Below, piece after piece: positions 26,601 to 34,724 of a stretch of DNA of 64,000 nt. Source of the stretch: Sphingomonas taxi. GTDB lineage: Bacteria; Pseudomonadota; Alphaproteobacteria; Sphingomonadales; Sphingomonadaceae. The stretch is taken from NCBI GenBank assembly GCA_003240625.1, contig QFMX01000001.1:186001-250000 (forward strand). Direction: 5' to 3'. The position numbers and the translations under genes were made by a program. The stretch's first letter is position 1, and each line of letters starts with the position of its first letter. The notes beneath the pieces are model-generated. The model was not told the origin of the DNA. It saw only the letters and a list, made by a program, of their open reading frames with translations, and did no database searches.

Positions 26601-27650
26601 TCAGGGGTTGCGCGACAAACGCGAGACCCGCCCCGAAACGGTACACCGCAGCCCTTCCGGTGCAAACGTCATCACCGGCTTCATTCCGAACACACTGCCG
26701 AGCGCCGCCTTCAGATAGCGCGTGCCATAGCCCGTCCGCGATGGCTCGACGACCGTCGGCCCCCCTTCCTCCGTCCAGGCGATCGCCAGCGTTGCGGGCT
26801 CGTCCTCGGACAGGCTCCACGTGAACGATACGCGTCCCTCGGGCGTCGACAGGCCGCCATATTTGATCGCGTTGGTCGCGAGTTCGTGCAGGCACAAGGC
26901 GAGCGTCGTGCCCGCCTCGCGGGTCAGCATGATCTCCGCCCCCCCGGTGACGACCCGACTGAGCCCCGGCAGGCGATAAGGCTCGAACGTGAGATCGACG
27001 ATCGCCGAGATCGAGACCTCTTCGTCGGCGGCGTGGAAGACCGCGGAATGGACCCGCGACAACGCCTCCAGCCGGCCCCGGAAATCGTCGGCGAACTCGG
27101 CCAGCGTGTTGGCGCCGCGATGCGTCATCTCGAAGATCGAGGCGACGCTGGCGAGGATGTTCTTAACGCGGTGGTTGAGTTCGCGGCGCAGTTCGATCTC
27201 GCGCTCGATATGATCGCGCACGTCGCGCTGCCGCAACCGCGCCAGCATCGCCGACTGGACGCCGCTGATCAGTTCGACCGGCGTGACCGGGCGCTGGTAG
27301 AAGAGCTGCCGTGCGCGCGGCCAGACGCGCGCGAGTTCGGTGCGGACGCGGATCTGGTTCGACGTCCGATCCAGCAGCACGACGATCGGCATCTCCGACC
27401 AGCTCGGTTGCGACGCCAGATGGTCGGCAACGTTCTTCAGGATCTCCGGCGTCAGCGCCTCGTGCGTCGCGACCAGCACGCCGGGGGACCTCGCCAGATA
27501 ATCGTGGATCTCCGCGACATCGGTGCAGACATCGACCGGGATGTCGTGCTCGACGAACAACTGCTTCAGATAGTCGGCATCACGCCGATAGGGCGCCAGG
27601 ACCAGCGCATGGTCCAGCGTGGTATGATCGATCGGATCGAGTACGCTCAC
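26601..27650 (-). CDS. HWE/HisKA_2 histidine kinase with degenerate receiver-like N-terminus
   Basis: The 349-aa soluble protein starts at GTG 27650, overlapping the KaiC-like stop as GTGA. Residues ~1-140 look like a receiver fold without its acidic pocket or acceptor Asp (ALVLAPYRRDADYL, GVLVATHEALTP, and LFYQRPVTP where Lys is expected), so it is a pseudo-receiver. The kinase core has ELNHRVKNILAS with phospho-acceptor His160, the N-box CLHELATNAIKYG, and IAWTEEGGP with the Trp-x-Glu that names the HWE class. No membrane segment is seen. It probably integrates a signal from the KaiC-like protein and phosphorylates the receiver at 26180. Confidence 0.92.
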   Translation of the reverse strand: MSVLDPIDHTTLDHALVLAPYRRDADYLKQLFVEHDIPVDVCTDVAEIHDYLARSPGVLVATHEALTPEILKNVADHLASQPSWSEMPIVVLLDRTSNQIRVRTELARVWPRARQLFYQRPVTPVELISGVQSAMLARLRQRDVRDHIEREIELRRELNHRVKNILASVASIFEMTHRGANTLAEFADDFRGRLEALSRVHSAVFHAADEEVSISAIVDLTFEPYRLPGLSRVVTGGAEIMLTREAGTTLALCLHELATNAIKYGGLSTPEGRVSFTWSLSEDEPATLAIAWTEEGGPTVVEPSRTGYGTRYLKAALGSVFGMKPVMTFAPEGLRCTVSGRVSRLSRNP

Positions 27651-29083
27651 GATTCCGGGAGAGGATTGTACGGCACCACGGAAATCCCGGAGCCCTGGAT
27701 CATCAGTTCATGGACGAACAGGTCGTGCGGCCCGTGCCGTTTCTTCACCACCGTGATGTTGCGGCGCAGGCGCCCTTCATGCTCGGCGATCCGCAACAAC
27801 AGCACCGTATCGCCGAGGAAGCTCACATCGACGTCGATCCCGACATTCTGGCCGAGCAGGCCATGCTGCGCGACGATCAGCATGGTCAGGACACCCGAGC
27901 GCGCCAGGTATTTCAGCAACGACTGGATATCGCGGACCGCCTTGTCGCGCTGGGGCAGCGAGTTGAGATACCCGGTGAAGCTGTCGATGACGACGACGCG
28001 GGTCTTGTCCGTCTTGACGATGGTCTGGACGACCTGCGCGAACTCGCCGGGCGAAATCTCGTTGGGATTGAAGTCCTTGATGACCAGCGCGCCGTCCTTG
28101 TGGAACTTGCGCAGGTCCATGCCGAGCCCTTCCGACCGGCGGAAGAACGTCTCGAGCCGCTCCTCGAACAGGAACAGCGCGACGTTCTCGCCGCGCTTCA
28201 GCGCCGCGGTCGCGTAGAGCGAGGCCATCGTCGACTTGCCGGTGCCGGACTGGCCGATCACCAGCGTCGTGGTACCCGACTCCTGTCCGCCGCCGAACAT
28301 CGCATCGAGCGTCTCGACGCCCGATTTGATCAGCTCGGGCTTCTCGACGTCGGACGCGTCGCCGGGGATGATGCGCGGGAATACCACGACGCCCTGCCCT
28401 TCGCGGATCGCCATGTCGTGATAGCCGTCGGCGATCGGCACGCCGCGCATCTTGCTGACCTCGATCCGCCGCCGCACCGCGCCGTAATCCTCTAGCGTCT
28501 TGTCGAACCGGATCACGCCGTGAGCGATCCCCTCGACCTCTTCGCCGTTCATCGCCTCGCCGTTCTGCGTGTCGAGCAGCAGCGCGACGACGTTGCGCTT
28601 GGCGAGGAACGCCTTGAAGCCGATCAGCTCGCGCCGGAAGCGTGGCGTATCGCCAGTGATCAGGCGGATTTCGAGCAGCGAGTCATAGACTAGGCGGCTC
28701 GGCTTGTGCTCCTCGATCGCCTTTTCGATCGCCTGCCGAGTCTCGTCGAGACGCAGTTCGGCGGTCTGGAAGATCGTCTGGTCCGCGGCGCCGTTGACCG
28801 CGTCGGAGGCCGACAGTTCCTCGACGCGGATCCCGTCCATCGTCCAGCCGTGCGACACCGCGATCGATTCCAGCTCCGCCGCGGTCTGCGACAGGCTGAC
28901 ATAGATGCAGCGTTCGCCGGCCTCGACGCCCGCGCGCAGGAACTGCAACGCCGCCGTCGTCTTGCCCGCACCCGGCGCGCCTTGCAGCATATACAGGTTC
29001 GAGGGCGGCAGTCCGCCGCGCAGGATTTCGTCGAGGCCCGCGACACCTGTCGCGACGGGCTTGGCAATTTTACGCTTGGTCAC
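27647..29083 (-). CDS. KaiC-like double RecA-fold ATPase
   Basis: The 478-aa protein has two KaiC/RadA-type domains. Domain I has Walker A GAPGAGKTT (35-43) and domain II has GQSGTGKST (277-285). Domain II keeps the catalytic Glu pair (LFLFEERLETFFRR, 306-308). In domain I the equivalent place reads VSLSQTAAELES, so the pair is missing and ATP hydrolysis there may be weak. KaiC relatives outside cyanobacteria often work in stress signalling rather than clocks. No KaiA or KaiB is seen here. GTG 29083 is preferred because GGAG lies six bases upstream; an ATG at 29116 would add 11 residues. First gene of a three-gene unit with an HWE kinase and a receiver. Confidence 0.9.
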   Translation of the reverse strand: MTKRKIAKPVATGVAGLDEILRGGLPPSNLYMLQGAPGAGKTTAALQFLRAGVEAGERCIYVSLSQTAAELESIAVSHGWTMDGIRVEELSASDAVNGAADQTIFQTAELRLDETRQAIEKAIEEHKPSRLVYDSLLEIRLITGDTPRFRRELIGFKAFLAKRNVVALLLDTQNGEAMNGEEVEGIAHGVIRFDKTLEDYGAVRRRIEVSKMRGVPIADGYHDMAIREGQGVVVFPRIIPGDASDVEKPELIKSGVETLDAMFGGGQESGTTTLVIGQSGTGKSTMASLYATAALKRGENVALFLFEERLETFFRRSEGLGMDLRKFHKDGALVIKDFNPNEISPGEFAQVVQTIVKTDKTRVVVIDSFTGYLNSLPQRDKAVRDIQSLLKYLARSGVLTMLIVAQHGLLGQNVGIDVDVSFLGDTVLLLRIAEHEGRLRRNITVVKKRHGPHDLFVHELMIQGSGISVVPYNPLPES

Positions 29084-29356
29084 GACAATCTCCGGCAGTC
29101 GCGCGCTGACTGCCATAGAATGCCGGGCGCGACCAGTCGGGGTGTGAGCCCGAGTATGGAGTGTCCCCGGCCCCGCGCTGGACGATCACGCCGTCGCTGC
29201 TTCTTCCGTGCGGCGCCTGCATGCCATGGATCGCAGCACGACAACAGGTTGATTGATCAGGATTATATTGATCGAGATCGACACGTTTCAGGAGGACATT
29301 ATCGGCGCGACGTTTCGTTGACCTGCGCCAGCGAATGGCTTTCGGAGAGAATGAAC

Positions 29357-29737
29357 ATGGCCGTGAAATTTGCAGGAACGATGAACGCGATCAATCGCGG
29401 ACTGGACGCGACGAAGCCTGAAAAGGGCGCGGACATGGTGGAAGATTGGGAGGCCGCACTGGCCGATATCGACACGCCGGGCGCCAAGGGCATTTTGCGG
29501 GACCTCGCGTCGCTACGCAAGCAGCTCGAAAAGGGCGAGCCCGACGCGGACCGGGTCCATGCCCTGCTGCACCGGCTCGGTACCGCAACGACGAAGATCG
29601 CCGACAAGGCGGACAAGTCGCAGGACAAGCTGAAGGCGTTGGGCGAAGCGTTGACCGAGGCTGGCGAAGATGCGCCGGACGAAGAAGTGGACGTGGCCGC
29701 CGCAGCGAGCCCGAAGCGCGCGCGCAAGAAGGCCTGA
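29357..29737 (+). CDS. Small charged hypothetical protein
   Basis: The 126-aa soluble protein starts at ATG 29357, seven bases after GGAGAG; ATG 29351 in the same frame is too close to that site. The middle is helical and charged (ADMVEDWEAALADIDTPGAKG, KIADKADKSQDKLKALGEALTEAGED) and the tail is basic (SPKRARKKA), which might touch nucleic acid. I do not recognise a family. It stands alone on the plus strand, among stress-type genes, divergent from the KaiC-like operon. Confidence 0.75.
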   Translation: MAVKFAGTMNAINRGLDATKPEKGADMVEDWEAALADIDTPGAKGILRDLASLRKQLEKGEPDADRVHALLHRLGTATTKIADKADKSQDKLKALGEALTEAGEDAPDEEVDVAAAASPKRARKKA

Positions 29738-29744
29738 ACGGAGG

Positions 29745-29768
29745 ACGGGCCGGTCGATGCCGGCCCGT
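29745..29768. terminator. Hairpin between convergent small genes
   Basis: ACGGGCCGG (29745-29753) and CCGGCCCGT (29760-29768) pair perfectly around a six-base loop, in the 39-base gap between the ends of the genes at 29357 (plus) and 29777 (minus). Only TTCCC follows on plus and no U-run on minus, so it is a weak, possibly two-way terminator. Confidence 0.5.
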
Positions 29769-29776
29769 TCCCATCA

Positions 29777-30043
29777 TCATCGTTCGTTGGAATGGCGGTC
29801 CTCGACCGGCGTATAATAACGCTCGATATCTCGTCCTGTCAGCGCATGCCCGCTGGACTCCTCGACCAGCGCCGCGATATCGTCGTCGCTCTTACCGGCA
29901 GCCCGCAACTGCTCGATCTCATCGCTGATCATGTTAACGAAGGCCGGCACTGGAAAGCGTTCCTCGCCGAGCCCGAGTGCGTCCCGCAAATGCTTTTGCG
30001 CACCGAGCGCCTCGGGAAGCGTGAACGCGATATCGTCTGCCAT
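29777..30043 (-). CDS. Small acidic hypothetical protein
   Basis: The 88-aa protein starts at ATG 30043 with GGGAG eight bases upstream. The sequence is acidic and mostly helical (FTLPEALGAQKHLRDALGLGEERF, EIEQLRAAGKSDDDIAALVEESSG, DIERYYTPVEDR). No known domain is recognised; the second half resembles a short DNA- or protein-binding helix pair. It lies downstream of the DUF892 gene, but a strong hairpin separates the two, so it may need its own promoter or read-through. Confidence 0.7.
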   Translation of the reverse strand: MADDIAFTLPEALGAQKHLRDALGLGEERFPVPAFVNMISDEIEQLRAAGKSDDDIAALVEESSGHALTGRDIERYYTPVEDRHSNER

Positions 30044-30060
30044 TGCCAATCTCCCAAAGT

Positions 30061-30101
30061 AGAAAGGCTGCGACCGGAGACGATTGCCTCCGGCCGCAGC
30101 C
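30061..30101 (-). terminator. Rho-independent terminator or attenuator after the DUF892 gene
   Basis: On the minus strand a 14-bp stem with one mismatch (30101-30088 with 30079-30066) encloses an eight-base loop and is followed by TTTCT then ACTTT. It lies 15 bases after the DUF892 stop at 30117. The ribosome-binding site of the next gene begins just beyond, so partial termination could set the ratio of the two proteins. Confidence 0.65.
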
Positions 30102-30116
30102 CTGTCGATCACGAGA

Positions 30117-30632
30117 TCAGGCGGTAACGGCCTCGGCCTTAGCATTGATGGCGGACGTCGCCATCGCTGTCAGCTTGTCGTCGGTCGCATATTCCTCGTC
30201 GAGCGTTTCCTTGAGGATCGCGGCGATCTCGGAACGGCCCAGCTGGTTGGCCCAGGCGATCATCGTGCCGTAACGCGCGATCTCGTAATGCTCGACCGCC
30301 TGCGCCGAGGCGATCAACGCGGCGTCGAGCACCGCCTTGTCCTCGATCTCGCCGGCGACTTCGTTGGCTTCCTTGATGATGCCGTCGATCGCCGGGCAGG
30401 TCACCGCCTTCGCCTTCTCGCCGAGCAGGTCGAAGATTTGCTCGAGGCGCGTAATCTGGCGCTCGGTTTCGGCGAGATGCGTGTCGAAACCCTGCTTCAG
30501 CGCAGGTGCGGTCGCCTTGACGGCCATTTTCGGCAGCGCCTTGGCGATCTGATTCTCGGCATAATAGACGTCCTGCAACTGGTGCAGGAACAGGTCGTCG
30601 AACGTCGCGATGTCTTTAGAAAACAGGCCCAT
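30117..30632 (-). CDS. DUF892 (YciE/YciF-type) ferritin-like stress protein
   Basis: The 171-aa four-helix-bundle protein carries the acidic metal-site residues of the family spread over the helices: LQDVYYAENQIAKALPKM, HLAETERQITRLEQIF, QAVEHYEIARYGTMI and ETLDEEYATDDKL. DUF892 proteins have a ferritin-like di-metal fold and are induced by osmotic, oxidative and general stress. ATG 30632 has GAGGAAG upstream. An EcfG-like promoter is 55-80 bases upstream and a terminator follows, so it may be its own transcription unit within the general stress response. Confidence 0.9.
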   Translation of the reverse strand: MGLFSKDIATFDDLFLHQLQDVYYAENQIAKALPKMAVKATAPALKQGFDTHLAETERQITRLEQIFDLLGEKAKAVTCPAIDGIIKEANEVAGEIEDKAVLDAALIASAQAVEHYEIARYGTMIAWANQLGRSEIAAILKETLDEEYATDDKLTAMATSAINAKAEAVTA

Positions 30633-30686
30633 GATACTTCCTCGCGTAGCTGCGTGTCGCGAAGCGATCCGCTCCGGTCATGCCGC

Positions 30687-30712
30687 AACGTCTCGCTCAC
30701 CGAGGAAGTTTC
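30687..30712 (-). promoter_or_regulatory. Candidate EcfG (general stress sigma) promoter of the DUF892 gene
   Basis: On the minus strand GAAAC (30712-30708) is followed after exactly 17 bases by CGTT (30690-30687). The alphaproteobacterial general stress sigma factor EcfG recognises GGAAC-N16/17-CGTT, so only one base differs. Transcription would begin about 48 bases before ATG 30632. Function of the gene (stress ferritin-like) agrees. Confidence 0.45.
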
Positions 30713-30900
30713 GCCGAATGCGGCGACCTACCCGTGAGGCGGGACGGGCTCCCGTCTCCGCTACCCGTCGCAGCGCACATTACCGCGTACCTTGCCGCAA
30801 ATATGACGGGGAGCCGTTCTTCGATTTTGTCCCGGCCGATCGGTCGAAAGCATCGCTCGCGCGTTGAGCCGATACGAACCGACACGGTAGAGGACGGAAT

Positions 30901-31791
30901 TTGCCGCATTTTCTGGTTGCCGAGAGCGAGACCGCGGACGAGCGCGAGGCACGGCGCCGCCATGCCGGCAAAAGCTCCGGCGAGACATATGCCGCGACGC
31001 TCGCGCAGCTACGTCCCGATGCCGAGATCACGATCGTCGCCCCTGCCGACGATGACGCGGACCAGTTCGGTGCCGACGACCTGCGCGCATTCGATGCCGT
31101 CTTCGTCACCGGATCCCCGCTGCACGTCTACGACGATACACCCGAGGTTCGCCGCCAGTTGCGGTTCATGCGCTCGGTCTTTGCGTCGGGAACGCCATCG
31201 TTCGGATCCTGCGCCGGTCTGCAACTTGCCGTTGCCGCCGCCGGGGGCATTGTCCGCAAGATGCCCGAGCGCATCGAAGCAGGAGTCGCGCGTCGGATCA
31301 CCCCGACCGAGGCCGGGCGAAACCACCCGCTGCTGGCCGGACGACCCGACAGTTGGGACGCGCCTGCCATTCACGGCGACGAGGTCGAAAGCCTTCCGGA
31401 AAATGCGACGCTGCTGGCAAGCAATGCCGTCACGACGATCCAGGCCGCCGAAATCCGTCACGACGGCGGCGTGTTCTGGGGCGTGCAATATCATCCCGAG
31501 CTTGCCCCGGGCGAGATCGCGGTCGCGCTGCGTCGGCAGGCCAGCGACCTTATCGAAGCGGGGCTCGCCGACACGACGGACGATGTCGAGATGCGCGCGG
31601 CACAGCTCGACGCGCTGCAGGACGAACCAGACCGTCGCTCGATCCACTGGTCGCTCGGCATCGACGCGCAATTCGCGCAGGAATCGAACCGGCGCATCGA
31701 GCTGTCCAATTTCCTGAATCATCTTGTCGAGCCGAACGCCGGACCGCGGTCCGACCAGGACCCGGCATCCGCCGATCTATGCCCGGCCTGA
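30901..31791 (+). CDS. Class-I glutamine amidotransferase-like protein (stand-alone)
   Basis: The 296-aa protein has GATase1 motifs: VTGSPLHVYDD (oxyanion strand), FGSCAGLQLAVAAAGG with the nucleophile Cys, HGDEV, and FWGVQYHPEL with the catalytic His and Glu. A C-terminal ~90-residue helical extension (IAVALRRQASDLIEAGL and beyond) is not part of the standard domain. The start is TTG 30901, supported by AGAGGACGG upstream and by the strand PHFLVAES; no other start is near. Stand-alone GuaA-like proteins often act on gamma-glutamyl compounds or have unknown substrates. It lies 31 bases upstream of a small stress-type gene, possibly co-transcribed. Confidence 0.82.
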   Translation: MPHFLVAESETADEREARRRHAGKSSGETYAATLAQLRPDAEITIVAPADDDADQFGADDLRAFDAVFVTGSPLHVYDDTPEVRRQLRFMRSVFASGTPSFGSCAGLQLAVAAAGGIVRKMPERIEAGVARRITPTEAGRNHPLLAGRPDSWDAPAIHGDEVESLPENATLLASNAVTTIQAAEIRHDGGVFWGVQYHPELAPGEIAVALRRQASDLIEAGLADTTDDVEMRAAQLDALQDEPDRRSIHWSLGIDAQFAQESNRRIELSNFLNHLVEPNAGPRSDQDPASADLCPA

Positions 31792-31822
31792 CGACACCCT
31801 CACCTCAACCAGGAGCCTGACA

Positions 31823-32128
31823 ATGCCAACCACCCTAAAAGCCAAGTTCGACACGCGTCGCGAAGCCGAAATGACCGTCGAACGCCTCGTTCAGGAGCAG
31901 GGAATCGACCGCAAGGACATTCTCATCGCTACCGATGGCGACGACAACAGCGTCGGCAGCCAACAGGCCGGCGCGGACACGGCCGGCGAAGATCCTACCC
32001 CACAGTCGCGGGACGACGCCGCATTGGCCGGCAAGATCGTCGTGTCGGTCGATATCGCGGACGATGCCCGCGCCGCCGAGGTCAAGGCAGCGTTCAACGA
32101 ATTCGACGCCAGCGACGTCCAGGGCTGA
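31823..32128 (+). CDS. Small hypothetical protein, possible stress protein
   Basis: The 101-aa protein starts at ATG 31823 with AGGAG seven bases upstream. The pattern beta (TTLKAKFDTRREAEMTVERLV) - helix - beta (RKDILIAT) - Gly/Asp/Gln-rich loop - beta (GKIVVSVDIADDARAAEVKAAF) suggests a small ferredoxin-like fold, as in general-stress proteins that sort residues of paired strands. Family not certain. It is downstream of the amidotransferase-like gene on the same strand and ends in a strong hairpin. Confidence 0.75.
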   Translation: MPTTLKAKFDTRREAEMTVERLVQEQGIDRKDILIATDGDDNSVGSQQAGADTAGEDPTPQSRDDAALAGKIVVSVDIADDARAAEVKAAFNEFDASDVQG

Positions 32129-32137
32129 CGCCTGCAA

Positions 32138-32168
32138 ATCCGGCGCGGGGCAATGCCTCGCGCCGGAT
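32138..32168. terminator. Strong hairpin between convergent genes
   Basis: ATCCGGCGCG (32138-32147) and CGCGCCGGAT (32159-32168) pair perfectly. The 11-base loop itself contains GGCAATGCC, which can extend the stem. It lies ten bases after the stop at 32128 and 41 bases from the end of the receiver gene on the minus strand. GATTCGTTT follows on plus, so termination of the plus gene is likely. Confidence 0.6.
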
Positions 32169-32208
32169 GATTCGTTTCCGGACGCGCAATTCAATAACCG
32201 TCCGAGAT

Positions 32209-32559
32209 CTAGAGCGGCGCGAGGCTCCGGAACGTGGCCATCACGGCGGTCTCGTCGATTGGTTTGGTCAGGATCACGGCCGGCGGATCGCAGGGGATGC
32301 ACGCTTCGGGTGTTCCGGTGATGAACATCACGGGGATATTGCCATGGGCGGCGATGATGCGCTGCACGGCCAAGGGCCCGGTCCCTTCATGCAGCCTCAC
32401 ATCCGACACGATCATCTGCGGACAATGCGTGCCTGCTGCATCCACCGCGGCGGTTTCGCTATCCGCCTGGGCGATCGAGGTCGCACCTGCACGCTCGATC
32501 ACGCTCATGATATGATCGGCGATCAACCAGTCATCCTCGATCACAAGCACATGGCACAT
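32209..32559 (-). CDS. Single-domain response regulator (receiver only)
   Basis: The 116-aa protein is one receiver domain: CHVLVIEDDWLIADHIMSVI (acidic pocket), QMIVSDVRLHEGTGP (acceptor Asp in SDVRL), PVMFITGTPE and VILTKPIDE with the conserved Lys. There is no output domain. ATG 32559 gives a normal receiver length; an upstream TTG (32592) is possible. It is the third gene of a run with the LOV kinase and a small protein, and is its likely phosphorylation partner. Confidence 0.88.
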   Translation of the reverse strand: MCHVLVIEDDWLIADHIMSVIERAGATSIAQADSETAAVDAAGTHCPQMIVSDVRLHEGTGPLAVQRIIAAHGNIPVMFITGTPEACIPCDPPAVILTKPIDETAVMATFRSLAPL

Positions 32560-32636
32560 CGGCGGTTCCCAATTCTCGTCAGGCTGTCGCAACGCGCTTG
32601 GCAGCAGATCGGGCCCGATGTTTCACCCGGTACGCG

Positions 32637-32981
32637 TCATTCCGCATCGTCCGAAGTAGCCGCTGCCGTTGCGAACCAGGCGGCGTAGGGCGTCGTCCGC
32701 GCCATGTGTCGGTTGAGATCGGGCGCGCCGTCGGTCCACCATACCGGCCCGCGCTCGCCCAGGGCATGCTTGGCCGCATCGACGGCATCATGCGCCGCCT
32801 TTTCCGCCACGGAATCCCCCGCCCGCCGTGCGCTCGCGACATTGCGGCGGCCGTCCATCAGTGCCGCGACGTGTCGGGTCCGATCGGCCTCCGACAGACC
32901 GGGGTTGGTCGCACGCCGTAGCCGCCCGCGGACGACGATGTACCGTCCGTCCGGCGTCGTCAGCGCGGCCGGTTTCGCCAC
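32637..32981 (-). CDS. Conserved-looking small protein of unknown function
   Basis: The 114-aa protein starts at GTG 32981, directly abutting the TAG of the LOV kinase, which implies translational coupling. Features: TTPDGRYIVVRGRLRRATNP, an Arg/Ala-rich helical middle (ASARRAGDSVAEKAAHDAVDAAKHALG), and a striking Trp-Trp stretch RGPVWWTDGAPDLNRHMARTTPYAAWF. I recall similar uncharacterised proteins in alphaproteobacteria but know no function. Position inside a light-kinase operon suggests a link to that pathway. Confidence 0.75.
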   Translation of the reverse strand: MAKPAALTTPDGRYIVVRGRLRRATNPGLSEADRTRHVAALMDGRRNVASARRAGDSVAEKAAHDAVDAAKHALGERGPVWWTDGAPDLNRHMARTTPYAAWFATAAATSDDAE

Positions 32982-34463
32982 CTACAGCGGTGCGTCGATG
33001 ACGAAGACGACGCCGGTGCTGCGATACTCGATGTTCGCTGTGCCGCGCATGTGCTGCGCCAGGACGCGCTCGATCATCCGCGAGCCGAAGCCCGTACGGG
33101 TCGGCGCGCTCACCGTCGGTCCGCCCGATTCTTCCCAGGCGAATGCGAGGCGCCGGCCGCCGTCGCCTATGCCGACGCTCCATGTGATCGAGACGTGACC
33201 GCCGGCGGTGCTCAGCGCGCCGTATTTGCTAGCGTTGGTCGCCAGTTCGTGAAGGGCCATCGACAGCGCGAGCGTGACCCGCGGCTCGAGGCGGATATTG
33301 GGACCGTCGACCGAGAACAGACGTCCGCGACCGTCGTCGAACGGCGCCATGACGCCGGAGACGATATCGGCGATCGTCGCGCCGTCCACTTCATCGCGCA
33401 GCAACAGGTCGTGCGCGATCGCGAGCGAGCCGATCCGCGCGCCGATCGTGTCGCGCGCATCCGACATCGAGACGGCGTCGCGCAACGTCTGGTTGACGAT
33501 CGCGCTGACCGTCGCGAGCGTGTTCTTGACCCGGTGCGTGAGTTCGCCGGCCAGTAAGGCGCGGTGTTCCTCGACCCGCTTGCGCTCGGTTATGTCGGTC
33601 GAGAACCCGGTCATGGTCAGCGCCGTGCCATCCGCGCGGGTCAGCAATTCGCCGCGGACCGCGACCCAGCGGAGTTCGCCGTCGCCCGTCACCACCCGGT
33701 ACTCGATATCATAGTCGCAACCGGTGTCGGCGGTCGCCTCGATCGCCGCCAGCACCTGAGCGCGGTCCTCGGGATGGATCGCGCCGACGAATTCCGCATA
33801 TCCGAACTCGGAATCGGGCGCGTAGCCGAACACGATCTTACAACCGTTTGATGCATCAAGGTGCCGACTACCCGGATCAAACGTCCACGAGCCCAACCGC
33901 CCCGCCTTGAGTGCAAAGTCGAGACGCGCGGTACTGTCCGCGAGCTGTGCCTTCGTATCGGCCGCGGACGCCTCGAGTTCGCGTTGCTCGGCCGCCAGCT
34001 TGACGAACGTCTCGCGCTCGAGCGTCACGTCGTGCTGCGACGCGATGCAATAGCGAAGCTGCCTGTTCTGATCCAGTACCGGCGCCACCAGGAGACGGTT
34101 CCAGAACGGCGTTCCGTCCTTGCGGTAATTGAGAAGGTCGACCTCGATCCGCTCGGACCTGGCCACCGCCTCGCGGATGCGTGCGACATCCTCCGCTTTC
34201 GTTTCGGGACCTTGGAGAAAACGGCAGTTCCGACCGACAACTTCGGGTTGGGCGTAGCCGGTTAGGTGTTCGAAGGCGAAATTCACATAAATTATCGGGT
34301 TGTCGACGAGCGTCGGATCGCTGATCGCCATCGGCAGATTGGCGTCGTTGAAGATCGCCACGAACGGATCGGCGGCATCGAGCGAGCGCACGAACGCAGC
34401 GATCGCCGCGACGCGATCGGCATCCTCGTCGCTCGAGGGCTGCTGGTTCCTACTCTGTTCCAA
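32982..34463 (-). CDS. Blue-light LOV-PAS-HWE histidine kinase
   Basis: The 493-aa soluble protein has a LOV domain (residues ~35-150) with the canonical flavin motif GRNCRFLQG; Cys80 is the residue that forms the light-induced adduct. A second PAS_3 domain (LGSWTFDPGSRHL, YDIEYRVVTGDGELRWV) and an HWE kinase core follow: ELTHRVKNTLATV with His310, N-box LHELATNASKYG, and FAWEESGGP. Light should change autophosphorylation, as in the LOV-HWE kinases of Brucella and Erythrobacter. The start is TTG 34463; no ATG precedes the LOV domain. It heads an operon with a small protein and a receiver. Confidence 0.93.
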   Translation of the reverse strand: MEQSRNQQPSSDEDADRVAAIAAFVRSLDAADPFVAIFNDANLPMAISDPTLVDNPIIYVNFAFEHLTGYAQPEVVGRNCRFLQGPETKAEDVARIREAVARSERIEVDLLNYRKDGTPFWNRLLVAPVLDQNRQLRYCIASQHDVTLERETFVKLAAEQRELEASAADTKAQLADSTARLDFALKAGRLGSWTFDPGSRHLDASNGCKIVFGYAPDSEFGYAEFVGAIHPEDRAQVLAAIEATADTGCDYDIEYRVVTGDGELRWVAVRGELLTRADGTALTMTGFSTDITERKRVEEHRALLAGELTHRVKNTLATVSAIVNQTLRDAVSMSDARDTIGARIGSLAIAHDLLLRDEVDGATIADIVSGVMAPFDDGRGRLFSVDGPNIRLEPRVTLALSMALHELATNASKYGALSTAGGHVSITWSVGIGDGGRRLAFAWEESGGPTVSAPTRTGFGSRMIERVLAQHMRGTANIEYRSTGVVFVIDAPL

Positions 34464-34724
34464 ACAGGCGTTTAGCTATCCTGCTTTCCGCGCGTCCACA
34501 ATAGGAGCACGATGCGTCGCTGCCACGACGCGCTCGGTCGCCCGCAGAAATCCGCCGCGGAATTATCGATCCTACGTCGCGGGACCAGGCGCACTGATTT
34601 CGATCAATACGATTCTCGACCTCGGCGTAATCCACCGCCACTTCCCCTTCGCGACCCTTGCCGTCCCCCCAACATCCCCCTACACATCCAACACAATACC
34701 AATCTGATACCGGAGAGCTGAGCG

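Noticed and set aside
29290..29325. Possible EcfG promoter upstream of the small protein at 29357 (GGACA then CGTT)
   Set aside because: The -35 would be GGACA and not GGAAC; two changed bases in the most conserved element are too many.
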